Shown here one piece after another: positions 34,768 to 43,414 of a DNA stretch of 64,000 bases (the first letter of the stretch is position 1; every line of letters begins with the position of its first letter). The stretch spans positions 27,521 through 91,520 of the forward strand of contig DATKRH010000058.1 in assembly GCA_035532295.1 (NCBI GenBank), given 5' to 3'. The DNA is from DASUBV01 sp035532295 (GTDB taxonomy: Bacteria; Actinomycetota; Actinomycetes; Streptosporangiales; Streptosporangiaceae). Below the pieces are notes generated by a model, which saw only the letters and a list, made by a program, of their open reading frames with translations, searched no databases and was not told the origin of the DNA. A program made the translations under genes and the position numbers.

Positions 34768-35175
34768 ATGGTGCTAGCTTGTGTACTTTTTGCCCTATTT
34801 ACAGTGGGCTTCGTCGTGCCGTGTGCCATCGACGTCGCGATGTCGCCGCCCTGGGCGATCCGTACCGCGTCCCAGCGGATATGGCTGCTGATCATCATCG
34901 TGTTCTCGGTCTTCGGCTGCGCGGCGTGGCTGATCGCCGGGCGGCCGCGGCGCATGCCGTTGCGACCGCGCCGTGCGCCCGCCAGCCTGGGCATAGGGCC
35001 AGCCGAGGCATTCCGGCGGCATCCGGCCGGCCGCGCGATGGGCCTGGACCTGGAGGAGACACTGCAGGCCGCCCGCTATGGCCTGCGCCAGGCCCGCCCG
35101 CTCGGCCCAGACGACGACCCCGAGTTCCTGCTGGAACTGGAGCGCAGGATCCGCAAGCCCCGCGACGACCGCTAA
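34768..35175 (+). CDS. PLD nuclease N-terminal (PLDc_N) domain membrane protein
   Basis: The protein is 135 residues. Two membrane helices (about 2-22 and 40-60) are linked by a conserved-looking SPPWAIRTASQRIW loop, as in PLDc_N/cardiolipin-synthase N-terminal domains. The cytosolic tail is basic, then acidic with DDDPEFLLELERRIRK, common in actinobacterial members. No phospholipase domain follows. Function is unknown. It is convergent with the ccsB operon, and a perfect inverted repeat marks the boundary. Confidence 0.7.
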   Translation: MVLACVLFALFTVGFVVPCAIDVAMSPPWAIRTASQRIWLLIIIVFSVFGCAAWLIAGRPRRMPLRPRRAPASLGIGPAEAFRRHPAGRAMGLDLEETLQAARYGLRQARPLGPDDDPEFLLELERRIRKPRDDR

Positions 35176-35241
35176 GCCCGACCCGCCGCCCCCAGCTACC
35201 CCGCGCACCCCAGCACCCCAGGCCCCGCGCCATCCCCCGCT

Positions 35242-35298
35242 TTCATGATCACGGGGGTTTTTCAGTCACTGTGACTGAAAAACCCCCGTGATCATGAA
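35242..35298. terminator. Perfect 28-bp inverted repeat, bidirectional terminator candidate
   Basis: Arms 35242-35269 and 35271-35298 are perfectly complementary with a single T at the centre (35270). Each arm contains GGGGGTTTTT, so either strand yields a strong hairpin with a T-run inside the stem. It sits between convergent genes (PLDc_N on plus, ccsB on minus). Confidence 0.7.
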
Positions 35299-35421
35299 CG
35301 GCATCCTCCGCGGGCCGCGTAAATGCCGCGCCGCGCACGCCGCCACCCCAGGGCGCGCCGCGCACGCCGCCACCCCCAGGGCGGGTTGCGCGCCGCGCCA
35401 GGGATCTGCGCCGCGCCCGGA

Positions 35422-36531
35422 TCAGCCGCTGAGGCCCGCGTAAGAGTGCAGGCCGGTGACCCACAGGTTGATGCCGATGAGGTTGAACATCAGGCAGCCG
35501 AAGCCCGCTAGCTGGATATAAGCCGCGCGGCGCCCGCGCCAGCCCGCGGTGGCGCGGGCGTGCAGGAATCCGGCGTAGACGACCCATGTGATGAACGACC
35601 AGGTCTCCTTCGGGTCCCAGCCCCAGTAACGGCCCCAGGCGTGATCGGCCCAGATGGCACCGGCCATGATCCCGAAGGTCCAGACCGGGAACGCGAACAA
35701 GATGGTGCGGTAGGACAGCCGGTCCAGCACGGTCGTGCCGGGCAGGTGCATCATGAGGCCCTCGGTCCGGGACGGCAGCCCGGCCAGGGTGCGCCGCTCG
35801 TTCCGGTCGGCGATCAGGTACATGGCCGTGACCACGGCGCCCACGATGTACAGGCCGCTGGCGACGATCATCGCCGTGACGTGGATGGCGATCCAGTAGG
35901 AGTTCAGCGCGGGCACCAGGCTGCCAGCCGGGGTGTAGACCACCGTGACGTCGAGCGCGAGGGCGAGGACCACGGGGAGCAGCACGAACAGGCCGATGTA
36001 GTAGGCGCGGAACCGGATCGAGACCGTCACCAGGACCAGCACCGCCATGCAGGAGATGGCGGCGATGAACTCGTACATGTTGCCCCACGGCACCCGGTGC
36101 TCGGCGAGCCCGCGGGTCACGATCGCCGCGAGGTGCGCGGTCAGGCCCGTGCAGGTGAGCGTGAAGGCCGTGCGCATCCAGAAGCCGGTCGGCCACAGCC
36201 CGGCCTCGGTCGAGTCGCCGGCCGCGCTGCCCCCACCGGAACCGCTAGGCCCCTCCGGCCTGGCCGCAACGGCCGCCGACCCCACCGGGGCACCCGTCGC
36301 ACCCGCGGCGCCCGCTGGGGCAGCCACCCCGGCCGCAGCGCCCGCCGATCCCACGCCCACCAGTTCGGACACCTTCGCCGACGCCTGCGCGGGCTCGGGG
36401 GCTATCAGGCGCTCCTTGCGGAACGCGAAGTCGCATGCGTAGGAGAGCATGGCCAGCGCGTACAAGACCACAGTGGCGAGCAGGAAGCCATTGCTGGCGT
36501 CGGCCAGACCGTGATTGATGATGACAGGCAC
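35422..36531 (-). CDS. ccsB: Cytochrome c biogenesis protein CcsB/CcsA-type
   Basis: From GTG 36531 the protein is 369 residues. It is a polytopic haem handling protein of system II cytochrome c maturation. The tryptophan-rich haem-binding WWD-type segment is visible (DHAWGRYWGWDPKETWSFITW), with conserved membrane His in the flanking helices. The first helix is ATVVLYALAMLSYAC. A 60-residue Ala/Gly/Pro-rich loop separates helix 1 from the rest. It starts 8 bp after resB. A longer open frame to 36774 lies inside resB and is not real. Confidence 0.93.
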   Translation of the reverse strand: MPVIINHGLADASNGFLLATVVLYALAMLSYACDFAFRKERLIAPEPAQASAKVSELVGVGSAGAAAGVAAPAGAAGATGAPVGSAAVAARPEGPSGSGGGSAAGDSTEAGLWPTGFWMRTAFTLTCTGLTAHLAAIVTRGLAEHRVPWGNMYEFIAAISCMAVLVLVTVSIRFRAYYIGLFVLLPVVLALALDVTVVYTPAGSLVPALNSYWIAIHVTAMIVASGLYIVGAVVTAMYLIADRNERRTLAGLPSRTEGLMMHLPGTTVLDRLSYRTILFAFPVWTFGIMAGAIWADHAWGRYWGWDPKETWSFITWVVYAGFLHARATAGWRGRRAAYIQLAGFGCLMFNLIGINLWVTGLHSYAGLSG

Positions 36532-36538
36532 GAGAGCC

Positions 36539-38374
36539 TCACTCTCCCTCTCGGATGCTGAGGGACTGGTCGTTATCGCTGCTGACTGATTCGGTAGTTC
36601 CGTGCGCGGTCGGCTCCGCCGGGACCGGAACCGGGCTGCTGCCGTCGTGGGCCGTCCGCAGTTCCCGCGCGAGCTCGGCGAACTCCGACTCGAAACCGCC
36701 CGCGGCGTCGGAGCGGGCCAGCCCGCCGACCGCCACGACCGTATGCCCGCCGGGAGCGGCAGTGGCCCGCACAAAGACCCGGCGGCGCCTGACCATGAAG
36801 GACAGGATGAGCCCGGCCAGCGCCATGATCCCCGAGATCAGCGCCGGCAGCTGGCCCGGGTCGTAGGTGATGGCGAGGCTGATCCACTGCCGGTAGCCGG
36901 TGAAGGTGATCTTGCCGTTGCCGTTCGGGAGGGTCATCGACTGACCGACGGCCAGCGGCCGGGGCGCGATCGAGAGTCGGTGCATGCCGGCGAGGTCCAG
37001 CTGGTAGACCGACTGCGACTGGCCGCTGTTCAGCCCGAGGTTGCCCGCGTAGGAGACCAGGCTGACTCGCGGGTTCTGTGCCGCCGGAAACTCCGATACC
37101 AGCTGCCCGTTCTGATCCGCCGCGGTGGGCAGGAAGACCCCGGCGAAGCCGAGCTGCGACGGCGCGGCGTCCGGCACCTTCACGACGCCCTCGGAGGTCA
37201 GTCCGGCCTGCTCGACCGGAATAAAGGGCACCGGCCCGTTGAACACCACGGCCCCGGCACCGTCGGTGACCTTGAACTCCGGCGCGTATCCGTGGCCGAT
37301 CAGGTAGACGCTGACGTTATCGACGGTCAGCGGGTGGTTCACCCGCAGGACGAAGCCGTGGGTCGGCGAACCCGGCGCCGCCGAGTAGCGCAGCGCGGCA
37401 TTGAAGGTCTCCGGCTCGTCCACCTGCGGGCCGGAGCTGACGTACGTGGCACTGAAGCTCTGCAGCGCGACGGAGAACGGCTGCAGCTCCGACGGCGACA
37501 CCAGGCGGCCGGGCCGGAACACATCCAGCGCGGTCGGCGTGTTCGCGAAGGACTGCCCGGCGATGAGCAGCCGGTTGGCCTTGTAGCCGAAGATGCCGCC
37601 AATGCCGACGGAGGCGAGCAGCGCGAGCAGAGCGATGTGGAAGAGCAGGTTGCCGACCTCGCGCAGGTAGCCCTTCTCCGCCGAGACCCAGCCATCGCCG
37701 GTGCGCAGCCGGAACCGCTTGCCTCCCAGCAGCCGGCCAGCCGATGACAGCGCCTCGTCTGGCGGCAGCGGGGTCACGTAGCTCGCCGCCATCGGCAGCC
37801 TGGCCAGCCGGCGCGGGGCGCGGGGCGGCTGCTGGCGGGCGGCACCGACCAGGCGGAACGTCCGGGGCAGCACGCAGCCGGCCAGTGAGAGGAACAGCAG
37901 CAGGTAGATGGCCGCGAACCAGGGCGCCGCGAACACACTGAACAGCGACAGCCGGTTCAGGATCGGGGCCAGCGAGGGGTGCGCCGCGTAGTACTGGCTG
38001 ACCGCGGCGGGGTCGACGCCCTCCTGCGGCAGCACCGATCCCGGGACGCTCGCGATCGCCAGCAGGAACAGCAGGATCAGCGCGGTCCGCATCGAGGTGA
38101 GCTGCCGCCAGCCCCAGCGCAGCCAGCCGACCGGCCCCAGGCGCGCACCCCCCAGGCCCGGCGCCGCCGGGGCAGGGGCCGCGCCGTCGGCAAAGACCGC
38201 ACCGTCGGCCGGGCCAGCCTCATCACCGGGACCAGCGCCGCCGGCCGAACTGGCGGCACCGTCGAGGCCGGGGGCGTCGGCCGGGAACTCCGCCTGCCGC
38301 GGATCGACCGTGGGCGACGCGGTGCCCCCGGCGCCGGTCCCCCGGCTGCCCCCGCCGGTCGGCGCTCCGCTCAT
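36539..38374 (-). CDS. resB: Cytochrome c biogenesis protein ResB
   Basis: The protein is 611 residues. After ~85 low-complexity residues come membrane helices near 95-115 (TALILLFLLAIASVPGSVL), 140-165 and 240-262, a large extracytoplasmic domain (about 270-530) and a final helix near 540-560. ASVPGSVLPQ and ILNRLSLFSVFAAPWF are typical ResB/Ccs1 blocks. With CcsB it exports haem and attaches it to apocytochrome c. It is the second gene of the resA-resB-ccsB run. No ccdA lies between resA and resB (13-bp gap). Confidence 0.93.
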   Translation of the reverse strand: MSGAPTGGGSRGTGAGGTASPTVDPRQAEFPADAPGLDGAASSAGGAGPGDEAGPADGAVFADGAAPAPAAPGLGGARLGPVGWLRWGWRQLTSMRTALILLFLLAIASVPGSVLPQEGVDPAAVSQYYAAHPSLAPILNRLSLFSVFAAPWFAAIYLLLFLSLAGCVLPRTFRLVGAARQQPPRAPRRLARLPMAASYVTPLPPDEALSSAGRLLGGKRFRLRTGDGWVSAEKGYLREVGNLLFHIALLALLASVGIGGIFGYKANRLLIAGQSFANTPTALDVFRPGRLVSPSELQPFSVALQSFSATYVSSGPQVDEPETFNAALRYSAAPGSPTHGFVLRVNHPLTVDNVSVYLIGHGYAPEFKVTDGAGAVVFNGPVPFIPVEQAGLTSEGVVKVPDAAPSQLGFAGVFLPTAADQNGQLVSEFPAAQNPRVSLVSYAGNLGLNSGQSQSVYQLDLAGMHRLSIAPRPLAVGQSMTLPNGNGKITFTGYRQWISLAITYDPGQLPALISGIMALAGLILSFMVRRRRVFVRATAAPGGHTVVAVGGLARSDAAGGFESEFAELARELRTAHDGSSPVPVPAEPTAHGTTESVSSDNDQSLSIREGE

Positions 38375-38387
38375 CGGGCCGCTCCGC

Positions 38388-38999
38388 TCATCGGGCCGCT
38401 CCGCCGGTGGTGACCGGATGCTCGGCGGCTACGGGCGTGATCAGCGCCTTCAGTCCGTTATAACTGACGCTACCGACGACGCGCGCCGCGATCCGGCCAC
38501 TGCGGTCGATCACCAGCGTGGTCGGGATTCCGGCCGGCGGCACCGTTCCGCGGAAGTCGAGCGCGAGCTCGTCGCCGGGATCGTTCAGGCTCGGGTAGGT
38601 GACCTGAAAGGTCTTGTCAAACGCGTCGGCGCCCGTCGGATCGTCCCTGATGTCGATGCCGAGGAACCGGACTCCGCGCGAGCGGAAGTGGGTGGCCAGC
38701 GCGGCCAGGTCGGGGGCCTCGGCCCGGCACGGGCCGCACCACGAGCCCCAGAAGTTGAGGACGACCACGGACCCGCGATACGACGCGAGGCTCAGGTGCT
38801 GACCCGTCAGCGTCGTCCCGGAGATATCCGGGGCGAGGGGGCGAGAACCCGTCTTGTAGAGATTGGTGCCGCTGCCGCTGACGAAGCTCTGGCCGCTGCT
38901 CTGCGGGGTGTCCTGACCGATCGGGCCACTCGCGCATCCGGCCACGGCCAATGCGGCGACGGCCGCCAGCGCGATGCCGCCAGCGGTGCGGCGGCTCAT
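38388..38999 (-). CDS. TlpA/ResA-like thioredoxin lipoprotein
   Basis: From the ATG at 38999 the protein is 203 residues; the longer frame to 39236 is unsupported. It has a lipoprotein signal (RRTAGGIALAAVAALAVAGC), so Cys20 or so is lipidated. The thioredoxin fold carries the WCGPC active site (in FWGSWCGPCRAE) and cis-Pro region PAGIPTTLVID. It should reduce the haem-binding cysteines of apocytochrome c outside the cell membrane. It normally gets electrons from CcdA, whose gene is not present here. Confidence 0.92.
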   Translation of the reverse strand: MSRRTAGGIALAAVAALAVAGCASGPIGQDTPQSSGQSFVSGSGTNLYKTGSRPLAPDISGTTLTGQHLSLASYRGSVVVLNFWGSWCGPCRAEAPDLAALATHFRSRGVRFLGIDIRDDPTGADAFDKTFQVTYPSLNDPGDELALDFRGTVPPAGIPTTLVIDRSGRIAARVVGSVSYNGLKALITPVAAEHPVTTGGAAR

Positions 39000-39210
39000 C
39001 CGGGCCGCCGGGCAGCGCGAACCGCTGGGTCCGCTGGGTCCGCGGGAAGCGCACGATGCGGCAGGCGGTGCGGCAGGCGGGACACGGTGTGATCTCCTAC
39101 CAGATGATCTCCTACAACGGGTAGTACCGCGCCCCATTGTGCCTGACCACGCGATAGCTGCCGACGGCGGGCCGGCCTGACCGGCTGCTCGCGCATGCCC
39201 GCCCGCTCGC

Positions 39211-39963
39211 TCAGGCGCCGGCCACGCGGTTGCCACGATGCCCGGACGGCTCGGCGTAGGACACTTCGACGACGCGGTCGCCCGCGAAGGTCAGGCTGGT
39301 CACGCTGCCGAGCGCGCACTCACGGCGCCGGGGGTCATGCCAGAGCCGGTGACCCTCGACGGCCCGCCTGGTCACCCAGATCGGCAGTTGGTGGCTCACG
39401 CACACCGCCTCATGGCCGCGCGCCGCGCGGGCCGCGTCCGTGGCGGCGGCCAGCACCCTGGCTGCGACCTGAGCGTACGGCTCACCCCAGGAGGGGGTGA
39501 ACGGATTGCGCAGGTACATCCAGTACCGAGGCTGGCGCAGCGCTCCGTCACCGACGGCGAAGCGCATCCCCTCGAAGCGGTTCTCAGACTCGATCAGGCG
39601 GTCATCGGTGACGGCCTCCAGGCCCAACTCCCGCGCGATGGGCGCCGCCGTCTCCCTGGCGCGGTCCAGCGGCGAGCAGCGCAGCACCGTCACGTCCCGG
39701 GCCGTCAGGAAATCGGCCGCGGCCTTCGCCATCAGCTCGCCGTCCGCAGACAGGTTATAGCCGGGGAGCCGCCCGTAGATCACTCCGCGCGGGTTGTCGA
39801 CCTCGCCGTGCCGGACCAGGTGAACGATCGTCCGCGCCGCGGGCGCTTGGCCGGCCCGTGCTTGGCCGGCCCGTGCTTCGTCGGCCCGTGCTTCGTCGGC
39901 CCGTGCTTCGTCGGAAGGTGCTTCGTCGGAAAGTGCGCCGGAAGGCACGTGATCAGCAGTCAT
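39211..39963 (-). CDS. Histidine phosphatase (phosphoglycerate-mutase-like) protein
   Basis: The protein is 250 residues. Catalytic RHG is in IVHLVRHGEVDNP, the second Arg in SPLDRARETA and the second catalytic His in AVCVSHQLPIW. The first ~45 residues are low-complexity Asp/Glu/Ala repeats coded by a 15-bp tandem array (about 39846-39935), so the true start may be inside the repeat. The same gene sits beside hemL, resA and ccsB in other actinobacteria. Substrate is not known. Confidence 0.88.
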   Translation of the reverse strand: MTADHVPSGALSDEAPSDEARADEARADEARAGQARAGQAPAARTIVHLVRHGEVDNPRGVIYGRLPGYNLSADGELMAKAAADFLTARDVTVLRCSPLDRARETAAPIARELGLEAVTDDRLIESENRFEGMRFAVGDGALRQPRYWMYLRNPFTPSWGEPYAQVAARVLAAATDAARAARGHEAVCVSHQLPIWVTRRAVEGHRLWHDPRRRECALGSVTSLTFAGDRVVEVSYAEPSGHRGNRVAGA

Positions 39964-40236
39964 GGCGCGAACAGCCTACCGGCAGCCTGTCGGCCACGGC
40001 CCGCGGCGGGGTAGCCTGGCGGGAGCATGCGGCTGCGCCTAGGGTTCCGCGCCCGGCCCGATTCCTGAGCCACCACAACGAGGGCTGGGCGGCCTGGACC
40101 GAGCGGCGCCATGAACCCGTGATCGGCCCCGGCTGACAGCCGCGGGTCGCGGCGGGCCAACACCTCACGGGAGAAAAGCCTCGAGGGCTCTGTTTGCTGT
40201 GCCCGCCAGCGGGCCTGACCAGGCAGGAGCCGTCAC

Positions 40237-41193
40237 GTGAGTGCCGCCGCCCTCATGCTCATCTTCGTCGCGGCCCTGGCGCACGCCAGCTGGAACCTGC
40301 TCAGCAAGCAGGCCTCCGCCGCCGGGGGAGCCGTCTTCATCTGGCTCGTCGCGGTGGTAGCGACGGTGGCCTACGCCCCGGTCGTCGCCGGCGCGGTCCT
40401 CCTGGCCCACCCGCACCTGACGGCCATGAACTGGGTGTTCATGGCCGGCACCGGCGCCCTGCAGGCTGGTTACTTCCTGTTCCTGCAAAGCGGCTACCGC
40501 ATCGGCGACCTGTCGCTGGTGTATCCGGTCGGGCGCGGCACGGGCGCGCTGCTGGCCAGCCTGGCCGGCATCCTGGTGCTGGGTGAGCGGCCAGGCCCGG
40601 TCGCCATCGCCGGCATCGTGGCGATTATCGCCGGGATCGTGCTGATCGGCCTGCCGGCCCGGCCCGGTAGCCTGCCACCCTCGGCCCCGCCCTCCTCGGC
40701 CACGCCCTCCCCTGCCACGCCCTCCCCGGCCACGCCCTCCCCTGCCACGCCCTCCCCGGCCACGCAGTCCCGGCGGCGGGCCATCGCCTTCGCGCTGGCG
40801 ACCGGCGCGTTCATCGCGTCCTACACGCTGTGGGACAAGTACGCGGTAACGACGCTGCGGACGCCCGCGATCGCGCAGGGCTACGCCGCCTTCCCCGTGA
40901 TGGTGGCCGTGCTGGCGCCCTACGCCCGCCGCTCGCGAGAACGCGTGAGCCAGGTGTGGCAGCCGTTCCGGCTCCAGGTCATCGGGGCCGCCATCCTGTC
41001 GCCGCTGGCCTACATGCTGGTACTGGTCGCCCTCAGCTTCACCGCCGTGAGCGCGATCGCGCCGGCCCGTGAGGTCAGCGTCTTGTTCGGCGTCCTGCTG
41101 GGCCGGCGGCTGCTCGGCGAGGGCGGACTGCCGCGCAAGCTGGCCGCAGCCGCCGCCATCGTGGCGGGCATCGTCGCGGTGGCGGTCGGCTGA
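40237..41193 (+). CDS. EamA/DMT-family transporter
   Basis: The protein is 318 residues with a GTG start at 40237 and about ten predicted membrane helices in two EamA repeats. Each repeat ends in a typical glycine-rich helix (GTGALLASLAGILVLGE, REVSVLFGVLLGRRLLGE). A 40-residue cytosolic linker between the halves is a PSPAT repeat, coded by 12-24-bp tandem units at about 40680-40762. Such proteins export small metabolites or amino acids; substrate is unknown. It is monocistronic. Confidence 0.85.
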   Translation: MSAAALMLIFVAALAHASWNLLSKQASAAGGAVFIWLVAVVATVAYAPVVAGAVLLAHPHLTAMNWVFMAGTGALQAGYFLFLQSGYRIGDLSLVYPVGRGTGALLASLAGILVLGERPGPVAIAGIVAIIAGIVLIGLPARPGSLPPSAPPSSATPSPATPSPATPSPATPSPATQSRRRAIAFALATGAFIASYTLWDKYAVTTLRTPAIAQGYAAFPVMVAVLAPYARRSRERVSQVWQPFRLQVIGAAILSPLAYMLVLVALSFTAVSAIAPAREVSVLFGVLLGRRLLGEGGLPRKLAAAAAIVAGIVAVAVG

Positions 41194-41334
41194 CCGGCGG
41201 CCAGGAGATCTCGATGTGGTTGCTCTCCACCGTCAGCAGGCCGCCGTTCATGATGTCGGCCCCTGGGTAGTGGTTACCTGAAAATCCCTGCGCCCGGTCG
41301 CCCCCAGCACACATCAGGGCCACCGCGAGGCGGC

Positions 41335-42624
41335 TCAGCCCAGCACTTCGGCGGCTGACCGGGCGGCCGCCGGCAGCGCCTCGGCGATGCGGTCGATAGC
41401 CGAGTCGTCGTGGGCCGCCGACAGGAACCAAGCCTCGAACGGAGAGGGCGGCAGGTACACGCCGCGTTCCAGCATGGCATGGAAGAACGCCGCGTAGGCC
41501 GGCCCGGACTGGCCGCGGGCGGCGTCGAAGTCGCGCACCGGCCCGTCCACCCCGAGAAAGAACGAAAACAGGCTGCCGGCCTCCTGCAGCCGGAACGGGA
41601 CGCCCGCCGCGGTCAGCGCGTCGCCGGTCAGCTTGGCCACCGCGGCGGCCGCCCGGTCGACCGCCTCGTAAACCTCGGGGGTGCAGGCCCGCAGCGTGGC
41701 CAGCCCGGCGGCCGTGGCCAGCGGGTTACCCGACAGCGTCCCGGCCTGGTAGACCGGCCCGGCCGGCGCGAGGCGGTCCATGATGTCCGCCCGGCCGCCG
41801 AACGCCGCGGCCGGCAGCCCGCCGCCCATGATCTTGCCGAAGGTCGTCAGGTCGCCCGCCACCGGCTCGCGGCCGTACCAGCCGGACCTGGTGACCCGGA
41901 AGCCGGTCAGCACCTCGTCCATGATCAGCAGCGCGCCGTGCTCGCGGCACAGCGCCGCGAGCAACTCGTTGAACCCGGCGGCGGGCGGCACGATGCCCAT
42001 GTTGGCCGGGCACGCCTCGGTGATGACGCAGGCGATCTCGCCACCGCGCGCGGCGAACGCCTGGCGCACGGCGGCCTCGTCGTTGTAGGGGAGGACCAGC
42101 GTGTCGGCCGCCACCGCGCCCGTGACGCCGGGCGAGTCGGGCAGCCCGAAGGTGGCGACCCCCGAGCCCGCGGCGACCAGCAGCGCGTCCACGTGGCCGT
42201 GGTAGCAGCCGGCGAACTTCACCACCAGGCGCCGTCCCGTATAGCCCCTGGCCAGCCGGAGCGCGGACATGGTGGCCTCGGTACCTGAGCTGACCAGCCG
42301 GACCTTCTGCACGGGCGCCCGGGCCACCAGCTCCTCGGCCAGGGCCACCTCGCCCTCGGTCGCGGCGCCGAACGAGGTCCCCGCCAGCGCCGCCGACCGC
42401 ACCGCCTCGAGCACGGGCGGGCAAGCGTGCCCGAGGATCATCGGACCCCACGAGCAGACCAGGTCGACGTAGGTGCCGCCGTCGGCGTCGGTGAGGTAAG
42501 GGCCGCTGCCCGACGCCATGAACACGGGAATTCCGCCAACGGCGCCGAAGGCGCGGACGGGCGAGTTGACGCCGCCGGGCACGACCGCCAGGGCTCGACC
42601 GAACAACTCCGCGGATCTACTCAT
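41335..42624 (-). CDS. hemL: Glutamate-1-semialdehyde 2,1-aminomutase
   Basis: From ATG 42624 (GAGGAGGT upstream) the protein is 429 residues. It converts glutamate-1-semialdehyde to 5-aminolevulinate. The PLP lysine is Lys264 in TFGKIMGGGLP; other blocks are PGGVNSPVRAF at the start, SSGTEATMSALRLARG and GCYHGHVDALL. It lies at the end of the hem operon, overlapping the PrimPol-like gene by 4 bp (ATGA). With HemA it completes the C5 route to haem. Confidence 0.96.
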   Translation of the reverse strand: MSRSAELFGRALAVVPGGVNSPVRAFGAVGGIPVFMASGSGPYLTDADGGTYVDLVCSWGPMILGHACPPVLEAVRSAALAGTSFGAATEGEVALAEELVARAPVQKVRLVSSGTEATMSALRLARGYTGRRLVVKFAGCYHGHVDALLVAAGSGVATFGLPDSPGVTGAVAADTLVLPYNDEAAVRQAFAARGGEIACVITEACPANMGIVPPAAGFNELLAALCREHGALLIMDEVLTGFRVTRSGWYGREPVAGDLTTFGKIMGGGLPAAAFGGRADIMDRLAPAGPVYQAGTLSGNPLATAAGLATLRACTPEVYEAVDRAAAAVAKLTGDALTAAGVPFRLQEAGSLFSFFLGVDGPVRDFDAARGQSGPAYAAFFHAMLERGVYLPPSPFEAWFLSAAHDDSAIDRIAEALPAAARSAAEVLG

Positions 42625-43298
42625 GAAGGGACCTCCTCGCACACATCGGCCAGCACTTCCAGCAGGCGCAGTCCGTCTGGCAGCGGGCTCCCGGCCGGGT
42701 CCCGGACCCAGCGCGCGGCCAGGCCGCTGCCATACCGGGACGGCGGCGCGAGCACATAACTATCGCGGGTGTGCCAGCGCAGTCCGGCCACGTCGGCGAC
42801 GATCTCGGGCTCGCAGTCGAGGTGGCACGACCACCACTCATCCTCGTCGACCGGGGCGCCCCTGGTCCGCACAAAGAAAAGCGCCCGGTTCCCGGCGCTG
42901 ATCGCCACCGGGCCGGGCCGCACGCCAGCCTTCTCCATCCGGGCCAGCGCCGCGGTGCCGACCTGCGCCGGCACGTCGAGCACGTCGAATACCCGGCCGG
43001 TCACGAGGATGACGTTCGCCTCCGGCGTGGCCTGCCAGATCTTGCGGACCTGCTCGGGGTTGTCATTGGCCTGCAGCTGCCAGGCCGGTGACATCGGGTG
43101 CGCTCCCGGCGCCGGACAGCCGATGCGGTCGCAGGAGCACGCGCGCTCGGTCCCGGCGGAGCGCTGCGCCCGGCCGGGCGGATAGGCGCCGGCGCAGACG
43201 GGCCAGCCCAGGGCCGCGTACCGCACGGCCGCCACGGCGGTCCGCTGACCTGCCCTGCGTCGCCGTCGGCGCAGCACGGACTGGACCAATGAGCTCAC
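42621..43298 (-). CDS. Bifunctional DNA primase/polymerase N-terminal (PrimPol)-like protein
   Basis: The protein is 225 residues. It shows the AEP/PrimPol N-terminal layout: AAVRYAALGWPVCAGA, Cys-rich CSCDRIGCPAPGAHP, then NVILVTGRVFDVLDVP where the metal-binding acidic pair would be, and YVLAPPSRYGSG. The usual DxD is reduced to D-V-L-D, and no helicase domain follows, so polymerase activity is doubtful. A stand-alone gene of this kind beside hemL is common in actinomycetes. Its stop overlaps the hemL start; it lies 116 bp after hemB. Confidence 0.75.
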   Translation of the reverse strand: MSSLVQSVLRRRRRRAGQRTAVAAVRYAALGWPVCAGAYPPGRAQRSAGTERACSCDRIGCPAPGAHPMSPAWQLQANDNPEQVRKIWQATPEANVILVTGRVFDVLDVPAQVGTAALARMEKAGVRPGPVAISAGNRALFFVRTRGAPVDEDEWWSCHLDCEPEIVADVAGLRWHTRDSYVLAPPSRYGSGLAARWVRDPAGSPLPDGLRLLEVLADVCEEVPS

Positions 43299-43414
43299 TC
43301 CCGCTCCGGCTTTGCATGCCTCACAGCATCGATCATGCCGGGCCGGCGAACGTGGTCGCGACCGGCCCCCGTGTCAGGGAGAACGACTCGATTAGCTAAT
43401 CGGCCTCGTTCTGC

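Noticed and set aside
35249..36196. Minus-strand 315-codon frame with a VTVTEKPP end
   Set aside because: It is a shadow of ccsB in another frame; the end is coded by the inverted-repeat terminator.
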